64,000 nucleotides of DNA from NCBI RefSeq assembly GCF_004766045.1, contig NZ_SPQQ01000007.1, positions 124,001 through 188,000 of the forward strand, in the 5' to 3' direction. How positions within the stretch are numbered: the first letter of the stretch is position 1; each line of letters begins with the position of its first letter. Shown piece by piece: positions 33,215 to 40,887 of this stretch. The DNA comes from Desulfosporosinus fructosivorans. Lineage in GTDB: Bacteria > Bacillota > Desulfitobacteriia > Desulfitobacteriales > Desulfitobacteriaceae. Made by a program: the position numbers and the translations under genes. The notes below the pieces were generated by a model. The model did no database searches and had not been told where the DNA came from. It saw only the letters and a program-made list of their open reading frames with translations.

Positions 33215-34948
33215 ATGAAATACCAATATATTCCGTATATATGGCCCCTGATTGTCTCCGCATTTTGCTCTTTATCTCTAGGTTTGTATGCGCTGTTGAA
33301 AAGGAGAAATGCAAAAGGTGCTAAAAGTTTTATACTAAGCATGTTTGTAGTTACAATCTGGTCTTCTGCTAATGCCCTGGAAATGTCCGGTGCAAACTTG
33401 ACCACTAAACTTTTTTGGGCAAACATGCAGTACTTTGCCTATTGCTATTCCCCCGTAACCTTGCTGGCCTTGTGTATGCAATTTACTGGGTATGACCAGT
33501 GGATTCGTAATCGAAAGGTTTTATGGATTGCTGTGATTCCTACAATTATCGTCCTGCTCGTATGGACGGATGGATGGCATGGCTTGATTAGGTATGATGT
33601 GCACATGGATTACAGTGGATCATTTCCGGTCATTGCCAAAGAATACGGCCCTGTATTTTATATTCATGCGGGGTACTCTCATCTTTTGAATATAACCGCC
33701 TGGGTACTTCTGATAAGGGCGGTATTTTTCAAGAATACAGTTTATCGAAGACAGGCGATTGCCCTGTTTTTTGGAGTCAGTTTAATTATAGTCCCCAATA
33801 TTATGTACATTTTTGGTTTCAGCCCAGTGAAAAGATTGGATATAACACCGATTTTTTTTGGCCCGGCGGGTTTGATTATTGCCTGGGGAATTTTCCATTT
33901 AAAACTTTTTGACTTGGTACCTTTGGCGCGTGCCACAGTGATTGAGACCATGGACGCCGGGGTCATGGTGCTTGATTTACAGGACAGAGTACTGGATATC
34001 AATCCCGCCTTTGAAATGATTGTAGGCTATACTGCTGATCGGATTTCTACAAAAACAGTAAAGGAAGTATGCGCAAAAATTCCGGAGCTAGCTAGAACTT
34101 GTATCGACAGAAGGTTTACCCATCGTGAGTTTTCTATCAACTTGGATGGATTCTCAAAGGTTTATGAGGTATTGATTTCTCCTCTTAGCGACAGCAAAGG
34201 TATACTGATCGGCCGACTGGCAGTCATCTACGATATCACAGAAAGGAAGCAGGCCCAACAGGAATTTCTAAACCAGCAGAGGAAGCTTGCGGTCATAGAA
34301 GAGAGAGAGAGCTTGGCCAGAGATATGCACGATAATTTGGGACAGGTACTGGGCTTTATCAACCTTCAGGCCCAGGGAATAAGACAAGAGCTTTTTAATG
34401 CAGGGGTTGAAACTGCCGCAGCTAGGTTTGATAAACTGGTAGATGCTACTCAATCTGCCCATCAAGAAATAAGGGAATATATTAAGAATGCTAGAAGTTC
34501 TGCCTCTTCGGAAAAGAATTTTAGTACTGCTTTAACCAAGGATATCATGATTTTTGAGAACCAGACCGGCTTGAAGGTGGAATTGAAGATACCTAATGGA
34601 TTTACTGGAGAAGAGCTGGAACCTAATATAAGGCTTAATTTATTGAACATAGTCAAAGAGGCTTTGAACAATATCAGAAAACATGCAGAGGCTGAGCAAG
34701 TGAAAATAATTGTTTCACTTGCTAAAAAGCAATTGATTGTCACAATAGAGGATGATGGTAAGGGCTTCGATAAAGCTGAGCAAAATTATGGAACTAAGAC
34801 CAAGTTTGGATTAGACATCATGCGGGAACGGGCATCAAAAATTGGACTCAAAATAGATATTCAATCAAGTGTAGGCAAGGGGACTCGAATAAATTGTATG
34901 CTATTCAAGGAAGAGAGGAAAAATACCGATGAAATTGATGCTGGTTGA
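33215..34948 (+). CDS. 7TM-PAS sensor histidine kinase
   Basis: The 577-residue sensor has seven N-terminal membrane helices (about residues 5-225, HisKA_7TM type). A PAS domain follows (about 235-345, DAGVMVLDLQDRVLDINPAFEMIVGYT). The HisKA_3 phosphoacceptor segment is RDMHDNLGQVLGF (about 367), and the HATPase domain has EALNNIRKHAEA and DDGKGF. HisKA_3 kinases usually work with LuxR-type regulators, as encoded immediately downstream with a 20-base overlap. The signal is unknown. GAGGGAGGAG precedes the ATG. Confidence 0.93.
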   Translation: MKYQYIPYIWPLIVSAFCSLSLGLYALLKRRNAKGAKSFILSMFVVTIWSSANALEMSGANLTTKLFWANMQYFAYCYSPVTLLALCMQFTGYDQWIRNRKVLWIAVIPTIIVLLVWTDGWHGLIRYDVHMDYSGSFPVIAKEYGPVFYIHAGYSHLLNITAWVLLIRAVFFKNTVYRRQAIALFFGVSLIIVPNIMYIFGFSPVKRLDITPIFFGPAGLIIAWGIFHLKLFDLVPLARATVIETMDAGVMVLDLQDRVLDINPAFEMIVGYTADRISTKTVKEVCAKIPELARTCIDRRFTHREFSINLDGFSKVYEVLISPLSDSKGILIGRLAVIYDITERKQAQQEFLNQQRKLAVIEERESLARDMHDNLGQVLGFINLQAQGIRQELFNAGVETAAARFDKLVDATQSAHQEIREYIKNARSSASSEKNFSTALTKDIMIFENQTGLKVELKIPNGFTGEELEPNIRLNLLNIVKEALNNIRKHAEAEQVKIIVSLAKKQLIVTIEDDGKGFDKAEQNYGTKTKFGLDIMRERASKIGLKIDIQSSVGKGTRINCMLFKEERKNTDEIDAG

Positions 34949-35606
34949 TGACCATCCTTTATTCCTGGAAGGGCTACAATACCTTCTTGAAACCTACGGA
35001 ATAAAGGTTGTCGGCGTGGCCCATAATGGCAGGGAGGCACTCAAAAAAGCACGAATATTGACCCCGGATATTATTCTGATGGATATTAAGATGCCTGAGT
35101 GTAGCGGAATGGATGCCCTGAAGCTGATAAAAGCTGAAATGCCAGACATTAAGATTATGATGCTGACCACATCGGAGGAAGATGAAGATCTTTTTGACGC
35201 AGTCAAGCAAGGTGCATCGGGATACCTGCTAAAGAACACCAATGCTAAAACCCTCGTGGATATGCTGACTGATCTGGAAAAGGGAGAAGCTCCGCTTTCC
35301 CCTGGTCTAGCTACAAGGCTTTTAAGAGAATTCAAACGTAACGGGGAAAATGAACCTAAATCCTCGCAGCCTCTTGGAGGGGGAAATAAAGAAGGGCAGC
35401 TTACAAATCGGCAGTTAGAAGTTTTAGAGATGGTAGCTAAAGGAATTACTTATAAAGAGGTGGCAGAGGCTCTGGGACTTGCTGAAAGGACTGTAAAGTA
35501 CCATATGGAAAGAATTATTGAGCGTTTGCATTTTGAAAACAGGGCACAGGTGATTGCCTATGCAGTCCAGATGGGGCTGGTAGAAGATAGAAGAATAGAT
35601 AAATAA
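34929..35606 (+). CDS. NarL/LuxR-type response regulator
   Basis: The 225-residue response regulator has a receiver domain (MKLMLVDDHPLFLEGL, phospho-Asp in DIILMDIKMPE near residue 54, conserved Lys in LLKN) and a C-terminal LuxR helix-turn-helix (LTNRQLEVLEMVAKGITYKE, about 158-220). Its start lies inside the kinase gene, so translation is probably coupled to the cognate kinase. Targets are unknown. The RiPP locus begins 250 bases downstream, but no binding site links them. Confidence 0.94.
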   Translation: MKLMLVDDHPLFLEGLQYLLETYGIKVVGVAHNGREALKKARILTPDIILMDIKMPECSGMDALKLIKAEMPDIKIMMLTTSEEDEDLFDAVKQGASGYLLKNTNAKTLVDMLTDLEKGEAPLSPGLATRLLREFKRNGENEPKSSQPLGGGNKEGQLTNRQLEVLEMVAKGITYKEVAEALGLAERTVKYHMERIIERLHFENRAQVIAYAVQMGLVEDRRIDK

Positions 35607-35655
35607 ATAAAAAGAACTAAATAATCTAGGAGCTTAACGGCGCTTAGTATCGGAT

Positions 35656-35699
35656 AAAAGTACAGTCTCTTATATCAGGAGACTGTACTTTTTAATTTT
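35656..35699 (+). terminator. Two-component operon terminator
   Basis: AAAAGTACAGTCTC pairs with GAGACTGTACTTTT around TTATATCAG, followed by TAATTTTG. It insulates the two-component genes from the RiPP locus. Confidence 0.88.
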
Positions 35700-35719
35700 G
35701 TGATACTGTACTATTCGAC

Positions 35720-35752
35720 ATTGTAAGGAAAAGGTAATAATCAATATAATAA
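35720..35752 (+). promoter_or_regulatory. Sigma-A-type promoter of the ECF sigma gene
   Basis: TTGTAA, 18 bases and TATAAT lie about 110 bases before the sigma gene. The ECF-type motif shared by the other locus promoters is absent here, which suggests the sigma factor is supplied by housekeeping transcription rather than by its own activity. Confidence 0.5.
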
Positions 35753-35859
35753 AAGTATGTCGAATATAAACTTATTTAGTAATTTAAGGAGGAATAATGA
35801 TTTCATAAATATATGCTCAGATTTATAAAAGTGGTTTTTGGAGGAGGGATTAAAAGAAG

Positions 35860-36438
35860 ATGTCAATGTTAACTCAAGCAGAGGAAATATCTTTGATTAC
35901 CCGGGCCAATGATGATGGTAGTGCATTTGATGAGCTTTACAACTATTACTTTCCTCGGGTTTATAACTATGTACATTATCGTGTATCCGATTCACATGTT
36001 TGTGAGGATTTAACCAGCCAGATCTTTGAAAAGCTGTTCTCCAGACTAAATTACTACCAGTCGGGAAAGGCGACATTTTCTGCTTGGCTTTTTAGCATTG
36101 CTCGTCATACCATAGTTGATTATTATCGCAGACAGGCACGGACTCAGGATACTTCCCTCGAGATTTCTGTAGACTTCATTGATTCTGAGCCGGATCCTAG
36201 CAATGTCGTTGCTTTTAATGAAACTCAGCAACACCTACTAAAGGCTTTAGCCTCTTTAACCCAACGCGAGCGAGATATTATTGCCTTGAAGTTCTGGAGC
36301 GGATCCTCCAACAGGGAAATTGCGACACTTACCGATATCAGTGAAAGCAATATAGCTGTAATATTATTTCGAGCGATGCGGCGGTTGCGCATGATCTTGG
36401 AAAGCCAGGGGGATAAGTATTTATGGCTGAAAAGATAA
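35860..36438 (+). CDS. ECF-type RNA polymerase sigma factor
   Basis: The 192-residue sigma-70 family factor has only regions 2 and 4. Region 2 runs about 20-95 (FDELYNYYFPRVYNYVHYR, then CEDLTSQIFEKLF and ATFSAWLFSIARHTIVDYYRR). Region 4 runs about 125-185 (LTQRERDIIALKFW, then NREIATLTDISESNIAVILFRAMRRL). It would direct polymerase to a dedicated promoter set. Its last 16 bases overlap the next gene, which has features of a sigma-associated regulator. Three promoters in the locus share a TGTAATnn-N14-CGTAWTAA motif that is a good candidate target. GGAGGAGGG lies upstream of the ATG. Confidence 0.94.
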   Translation: MSMLTQAEEISLITRANDDGSAFDELYNYYFPRVYNYVHYRVSDSHVCEDLTSQIFEKLFSRLNYYQSGKATFSAWLFSIARHTIVDYYRRQARTQDTSLEISVDFIDSEPDPSNVVAFNETQQHLLKALASLTQRERDIIALKFWSGSSNREIATLTDISESNIAVILFRAMRRLRMILESQGDKYLWLKR

Positions 36439-36788
36439 AGGCAGATAGTTACATAGCATACCTGGATCAGATATTAGCAGGAAAAAAAATTAATGTACCT
36501 GTTGAGGATGTAGAAATTGAAAAGCTTCTTTTGTTGGCAAGGACCATGATCGATGCTGATTTAAGTATCAACATTAAATTGAGGGATAACTTGAGAAAAT
36601 GCCTTTTGGACCAAGTTGTTAGAAAATCATGTTTATCCGTGTTGTTAACAAATGAAGATGAACTAGATGAAGAGGCTTTAGAACATGTCACTGCGGCAGG
36701 ACAAGCTGGTGAGCAAAAGGATATCTGTCCTTACTGCGGTTCTAGATCCATAAAGTCCGATGGAAAATGTACTTTTTGTAGTTCTTAG
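36423..36788 (+). CDS. Sigma-coupled protein with leader-like motif and zinc ribbon
   Basis: No named family is recognised. Residues 8-65 (ADSYIAYLDQILAGKK, then LLLLARTMIDADLSINIKL) follow the helix pattern of small proteins encoded with ECF sigma factors, so an anti-sigma or sigma-modulating role is plausible. Residues 78-93 (EDELDEEALEHVTAAG) resemble the end of a Nif11/NHLP precursor leader and align with ELSDNDLDAVAGG of the precursor encoded 112 bases downstream. The C-terminus is CPYC-N10-CTFC, a zinc-ribbon-like knuckle. GGGGGAT precedes the ATG, and the start overlaps the sigma gene by 16 bases. It could instead be an atypical RiPP precursor. Confidence 0.6.
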   Translation: MAEKIKADSYIAYLDQILAGKKINVPVEDVEIEKLLLLARTMIDADLSINIKLRDNLRKCLLDQVVRKSCLSVLLTNEDELDEEALEHVTAAGQAGEQKDICPYCGSRSIKSDGKCTFCSS

Positions 36789-36817
36789 GGGATTCAAAAA
36801 TAGATTTTTATAAAATG

Positions 36818-36847
36818 TGTAATACATTGGGGACAAAGACGTATTAA
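36818..36847 (+). promoter_or_regulatory. Putative ECF promoter of the Nif11-type precursor
   Basis: TGTAATAC (36818-36825), 14 bases, CGTATTAA (36840-36847), about 50 bases before the precursor ATG. The same two boxes with the same 14-base gap occur before the radical SAM gene and before the exporter operon. Confidence 0.75.
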
Positions 36848-36899
36848 CCCTTGAAAAGTGTACGCAAAGTGCATGCAATAAAAAATAGGAGGCTATAAA

Positions 36900-37121
36900 A
36901 TGAGTGTTCAATCAGCAAAGTCATTTATTGAAAAAGTGAAGACAGATGAGGGGTTTGCCAAAAAACTTAAGGAATGCAAAGACGAAGAGGCGCGCATGGC
37001 GTTCGCGAAGGCATCTGGTTTTAATTTTACGGTCGAAGAGATTAGGAGCGAAGGGGAGTTAAGTGACAACGATCTGGATGCTGTGGCTGGTGGTAGTAGC
37101 TGGTGTTTATGGAATGGTTAG
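36900..37121 (+). CDS. Nif11-type RiPP precursor peptide
   Basis: The 73-residue precursor has a Nif11-like leader (VQSAKSFIEKVKTDEGFAKKL, then the GFNFTVEEIRSE turn) ending in the double-glycine signal LSDNDLDAVAGG (residues 54-65). Cleavage after GG leaves only eight residues, SSWCLWNG, with one cysteine and two tryptophans. Substrates for a radical SAM enzyme often carry such Cys/Trp/Asn residues. The exporter with a C39 peptidase encoded downstream would remove the leader. ATAGGAGG precedes the ATG. The promoter shares the locus ECF motif. Product structure and bioactivity are unknown. Confidence 0.9.
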   Translation: MSVQSAKSFIEKVKTDEGFAKKLKECKDEEARMAFAKASGFNFTVEEIRSEGELSDNDLDAVAGGSSWCLWNG

Positions 37122-37153
37122 TCAATAAAAACCGTCGCATTTGATGACACAAC

Positions 37154-37193
37154 TTAAGGGGCTGCCCTGAAAACATTCAGGGCAGCCCCTTAA
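37154..37193. terminator. Bidirectional terminator between precursor and radical SAM gene
   Basis: TTAAGGGGCTGCCCTG pairs perfectly with CAGGGCAGCCCCTTAA across AAAACATT. It serves both convergent genes. Confidence 0.88.
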
Positions 37194-37210
37194 TAATTTA
37201 AGAACAGCGC

Positions 37211-38605
37211 TTAAAAATCAAGCGGACATGGCTTGGGAGTAATGATTCGCTGTCCAACCAGGAAAGCCTGGTCCTCGGGATCAAGTCTGCAGATGATAGT
37301 TGCCGCGAGCTCAAGTTCTCGACGACTTAACCGACACATATCCTCAGACGGTGTTGTTGTCGATCCGCAGGAACTTGCGTTATCATGCTTGCATCCACCA
37401 GCACAGTAATACTTGGCAAAGCAAACGGAGCAAACTGCACTATCTATTGTAGGGCTTTTTTGATATTCTTCCCGGTTCAGCTCTTTCGCGAAGATACTTC
37501 CCAATTTATATTCGTCCCTACCCACAAAACGGTGACACAAATAAACATCCCCCGCAGAGGAGACTCCGACAAGCCCCCGACCGGCACCGCAGGCATAGCG
37601 CCTTTTGCTATTATGGAGCAAAGAAATCAGCCCTCGATATAATCCACTCTTGACCATGAGGCTCTTTAGGGCTTCGCTGTCTCTGTTTTGGGTAAGACGT
37701 AGCCATGTTTCCGACTCTTGTTCTAGTGTCTGGAGGAGACTCTGGGTGTCTCGCTCCGACTTCGCTCTATCCGACTCTCCCGTAAACAGGGATTTAGAGG
37801 CCAGTGTAATAGATACCTCCGCAAAACCGATTTCTTGCAGGGCGTCTTTTACAAGTCGGGGATCAGTATTGCCGACTATTACGGCATGGCCGGGGGTATC
37901 GGGTAATGCTGCAAACAGTTTTTTTAGTTTAGGCACAGTAGAATCATAGGATCCTTCGCCATTAGCATAAGGTCGTTGCGTATCCTGTACCTCTTTGGGG
38001 CCGTCAAAGCTGATCATGACGGATACTTGGTGTTCTTTGATAAAGGTGATTTTTTCATCATCCAAAAGAGTGCCATTAGTAATAACGTCGAAATCAACTT
38101 CTTTTCCCATCTCTTGAACTCTTTTTTCGGCGTATTCCACGATTGCTTTCATTAAAGGGAATTTCAGGAAAGGTTCCCCACCCAAAAAGCCGATATATAG
38201 CCTTTTCATTTTACCCGATTGTTCCAGCAACCATTCCACGGCCTGAAAAGCGGTCTTTTCTTGCATGCTACTGCCACCTGCACCGTATTCTCCACCATCA
38301 CCATAACAGTAGATACATTTTAGATTACAAGATTGAGTTAGAAAGAGTTTCATATTTATGATGGGAAAGGGTTCTTTTTGTGGAGTTTTTGTGCTTTTTT
38401 CCTTGACATCAGAAATTAATCCAAGCTTTTTAAGGTCTTCTTCCATGCCGGATGTCAATAACATTTCTGGCTCAGTACTAATTGTGTTAAGGGCTCGAAT
38501 GGTAATTTCATCAACTGAGCGTGTGCTCATAGTTTCAATATTTATTACATAATGGTTGCCTTGATAATGAAATAGGTGAAATGGCATAATGTTTTTTTTA
38601 TCCAT
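37211..38605 (-). CDS. Radical SAM/SPASM peptide maturase of the Nif11-type locus
   Basis: This 464-residue enzyme has the architecture of RiPP maturases. An N-terminal peptide-binding region (residues 1-85, FHLFHYQGNHYVINIETMS) precedes the radical SAM core with CNLKCIYCYG (about 93-102) and GFLGGEPFLK (about 139). The SPASM region has CGAGRGLVGVSSAGDVYLCH and CSVCFAKYYCAGGC for auxiliary iron-sulfur clusters. It is related to the SCIFF maturase elsewhere in the window but clearly divergent. It probably forms a thioether or carbon-carbon cross-link in the SSWCLWNG core. It faces the precursor gene and has its own ECF-type promoter, shared back to back with the exporter operon. Confidence 0.9.
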   Translation of the reverse strand: MDKKNIMPFHLFHYQGNHYVINIETMSTRSVDEITIRALNTISTEPEMLLTSGMEEDLKKLGLISDVKEKSTKTPQKEPFPIINMKLFLTQSCNLKCIYCYGDGGEYGAGGSSMQEKTAFQAVEWLLEQSGKMKRLYIGFLGGEPFLKFPLMKAIVEYAEKRVQEMGKEVDFDVITNGTLLDDEKITFIKEHQVSVMISFDGPKEVQDTQRPYANGEGSYDSTVPKLKKLFAALPDTPGHAVIVGNTDPRLVKDALQEIGFAEVSITLASKSLFTGESDRAKSERDTQSLLQTLEQESETWLRLTQNRDSEALKSLMVKSGLYRGLISLLHNSKRRYACGAGRGLVGVSSAGDVYLCHRFVGRDEYKLGSIFAKELNREEYQKSPTIDSAVCSVCFAKYYCAGGCKHDNASSCGSTTTPSEDMCRLSRRELELAATIICRLDPEDQAFLVGQRIITPKPCPLDF

Positions 38606-38635
38606 AATATGTCCCTCTCTTCATTCAATTAATAT

Positions 38636-38665
38636 TTAATACGTTCAAGTTGAGGATTCATTACA
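38636..38665 (-). promoter_or_regulatory. Putative ECF promoter of the radical SAM gene
   Basis: On the minus strand TGTAATGA (38665-38658), 14 bases, CGTATTAA (38643-38636). It lies 8 bases from the divergent promoter of the exporter operon and about 35 bases before the radical SAM start. Confidence 0.7.
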
Positions 38666-38672
38666 AAAAAGG

Positions 38673-38702
38673 TGTAATACTTTCTTTCATCTGTCGTAAT
38701 AA
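38673..38702 (+). promoter_or_regulatory. Putative ECF promoter of the exporter operon
   Basis: TGTAATAC (38673-38680), 14 bases, CGTAATAA (38695-38702), about 57 bases before the lipoprotein ATG. The -35 box is identical to that of the precursor promoter. Confidence 0.75.
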
Positions 38703-38759
38703 CTTTAAAGCTATAACTAGTAGGTATATTTGTAATTATTTAGAGAAGGTAGTGGGGCT

Positions 38760-39878
38760 ATGTTAAGAAAAATGCGCCAAATCATGATTCTTTGTGCTGT
38801 AATAGTTCTTTTTTTAACAGGTTGTAGTCAACCGCAAGAACCCAATGAGATAGTCATAGGAGTAGCGTGGCCGTTTGAAACCAGTAATAACTTATTTGAT
38901 GAGGGGATTGATCTTGCTGTCCAACAGATTAACAGTAGCGGCGGGGTTGCCGGTAGAGAACTTAGACTACTTAAAGCGGATGATGGATCCCAACTTTCAA
39001 AGGGGATAGCTATAGCCGAGTCTTTTGCGGAAAATAAAGAAGTCCAAGCTGTGATCGGTCACGATAATTCGTTTATATCTATACCAGCCTCTACAATTTA
39101 TAATAATGCAGGGCTCGTCATGTTGTCACCAGCATCCACTGCACCAGATCTCACCAAGAACGGATATAAGTATATTTTTCGTGATATACCGAGTGATGAT
39201 GAAATAGCACGACAGCTGGCGATCTATCTCTCTAAACAAGGATTCCAGCGTATGGTCATTTATTATTCGGATGATTCTTATGGTACTGGGTTGGCAAATT
39301 CCTTCGAAGACCAGGCTAGGGCACAGGGTATAATGATTGTTGATAGATTTGACTACTATACTGGTCCTGAAGATCTAAAGCGCTTACAAAAAAGATGGCA
39401 AGCTTTTGGCGTGGATGGGGTATTCATAGCTAAAAAAATGCCTGAAGGAGGCCAGTTTATTTTTGATGCTGGTCAAGCAGGTATAAAGGAGCCTTTTATC
39501 GCTGGGGACGCTTTGGACTCTCCCTTATTGTCAAAAATAGGTGGCAAAGCAGCAGAAGGTACAATCATCGGCTCAGAGTTTAATCCTTATCTAGATCGTC
39601 CTGAGGTAAAAAAGTTTGTAACGGATTTTTTGGCAGAGTACCATGAAATGCCTAGTTCTGATGCTGCATCAGGCTATGACGCAGTGAAGATGTTGGCCAC
39701 TGCAATAGGACATTCTGATTTGCATAATCGTTCTACTGTTGCTAAAGGATTAATGAATTTAGGAAGCTGGCCCGGCGTAACTGGTCTCCATAAATTTAAT
39801 GAAAAGGGCGATGACATCGGAGACTTAGTGGTGCTCGAAAAGCTACATGATGGAAAATTTGAATATATTGAGAAGTAG
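38760..39878 (+). CDS. Leu/Ile/Val-type substrate-binding lipoprotein
   Basis: The 372-residue secreted protein has a lipoprotein signal (hydrophobic stretch 8-20, lipobox LTGCS with Cys near residue 22) and the periplasmic-binding fold of branched-chain amino acid receptors. Typical segments are IVIGVAWPFETSNNLFDEGIDLAVQQIN, GGVAGRELRLLKADDGSQ and SPASTAPDLT. No matching permease or ATPase is nearby. It is the first gene of the NHLP exporter operon, 35 bases before the fusion protein. It may bind a peptide or amino acid signal related to the RiPP, or serve immunity. Both ideas are inference. Confidence 0.88.
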   Translation: MLRKMRQIMILCAVIVLFLTGCSQPQEPNEIVIGVAWPFETSNNLFDEGIDLAVQQINSSGGVAGRELRLLKADDGSQLSKGIAIAESFAENKEVQAVIGHDNSFISIPASTIYNNAGLVMLSPASTAPDLTKNGYKYIFRDIPSDDEIARQLAIYLSKQGFQRMVIYYSDDSYGTGLANSFEDQARAQGIMIVDRFDYYTGPEDLKRLQKRWQAFGVDGVFIAKKMPEGGQFIFDAGQAGIKEPFIAGDALDSPLLSKIGGKAAEGTIIGSEFNPYLDRPEVKKFVTDFLAEYHEMPSSDAASGYDAVKMLATAIGHSDLHNRSTVAKGLMNLGSWPGVTGLHKFNEKGDDIGDLVVLEKLHDGKFEYIEK

Positions 39879-39913
39879 CGTGATTATGTATCTGCAAAAT
39901 GGAGGCGCGAATC

Positions 39914-40870
39914 ATGAGTCAAAGTATATTTCGTGAAGTATCCCTAGAGAGGCTTTCATCTCCGGAGCAACTTGATGAGCTAATAAAAGTGACCTCACCA
40001 AGGGCTTGGTTTGCTCTGATAGCTATGGGATGTATTCTTATAAGTGCCATAGTATGGGGGTTTTTAGGTAGTATCCCAACAAAGATAGAGGGTCGAGGGA
40101 TTCTTCTGAATAGTGGAGGGGTTTCTTCTATACAGCATCATACCTCTGGGCAGGTGATTGATCTCAGGGTCAAGTCTGGAGACATGGTGAAAAAAGGTGA
40201 TGTCGTAGCAAGGATTGAACTGCCTGAACTTGTTGCGAAAATTAACAGCCTTCAAAGCACTCTCTATGAGATGAAAAGCAACCAACGAGTCGATTCGCCT
40301 GAGTATAAAGCAGTAGAAAATCAAGTGATACAACTTCGAGAAGAGTTAGATTATAAGTCTCAAATCGTTTCACAAATTGATGGACGAATTTTAGAGTTGA
40401 ATATAACTAAAGGAAGCTTCATCCAGCCAGGGGAGTCCCTTGTTACTCTGGATGAAGATGATGGAACGGTCAAAATGGAAGCTGTGATCTATGTTCCCGC
40501 TGAGCAAGGAGCGATCATCTTGCCTGGCATGGAAGCTCAGATCTCCCCTACTATTGTGAATAAAGAAGAGTATGGGTTTATGTTAGGAAGAGTTATTTCC
40601 GTCTCTGACTATCCTGCTACGACCAAAAGCATGATGCAAACTCTGGGAAATGAAAATCTGGTGTCTCTACTGGCGGGGCAAGGAGCCTCTCTGATGATTC
40701 GGGTTGACTTGATTCCTGACCAAAAAACTGAAAGTGGTTATAAGTGGTCAACTGCTGAGGGACCTCCTATGTCCATTGATAGTGGTACGCTTATTCAAAG
40801 TTCAGTGATTACGAATAGAGAAAAGCCTATGAGCAAGGTAATACCTCTGCTAAGGAGTGTAAAACAATAA
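39914..40870 (+). CDS. NHLP-type membrane fusion (HlyD-like) secretion protein
   Basis: This HlyD-family adaptor of NHLP bacteriocin export systems has 318 residues. Residues 1-30 are cytoplasmic (SQSIFREVSLERLSSPEQLD is characteristic of the group). A membrane helix lies at about 33-55, followed by a split lipoyl domain (SGQVIDLRVKSGDMVKKGD and the later ITKGSFIQPGESLVTL) separated by a coiled coil. An in-frame ATG at 39899 overlaps the ATGGAGG ribosome site itself, so ATG 39914 is the likely start. It works with the two ABC proteins encoded next. Confidence 0.9.
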   Translation: MSQSIFREVSLERLSSPEQLDELIKVTSPRAWFALIAMGCILISAIVWGFLGSIPTKIEGRGILLNSGGVSSIQHHTSGQVIDLRVKSGDMVKKGDVVARIELPELVAKINSLQSTLYEMKSNQRVDSPEYKAVENQVIQLREELDYKSQIVSQIDGRILELNITKGSFIQPGESLVTLDEDDGTVKMEAVIYVPAEQGAIILPGMEAQISPTIVNKEEYGFMLGRVISVSDYPATTKSMMQTLGNENLVSLLAGQGASLMIRVDLIPDQKTESGYKWSTAEGPPMSIDSGTLIQSSVITNREKPMSKVIPLLRSVKQ

Positions 40871-40887
40871 AGGTGGGTGGCGATAAG

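Noticed and set aside
37605..37949. 114-codon plus-strand frame opposite the radical SAM gene
   Set aside because: It is antisense to a conserved coding region, has no ribosome binding site and no recognisable domain.
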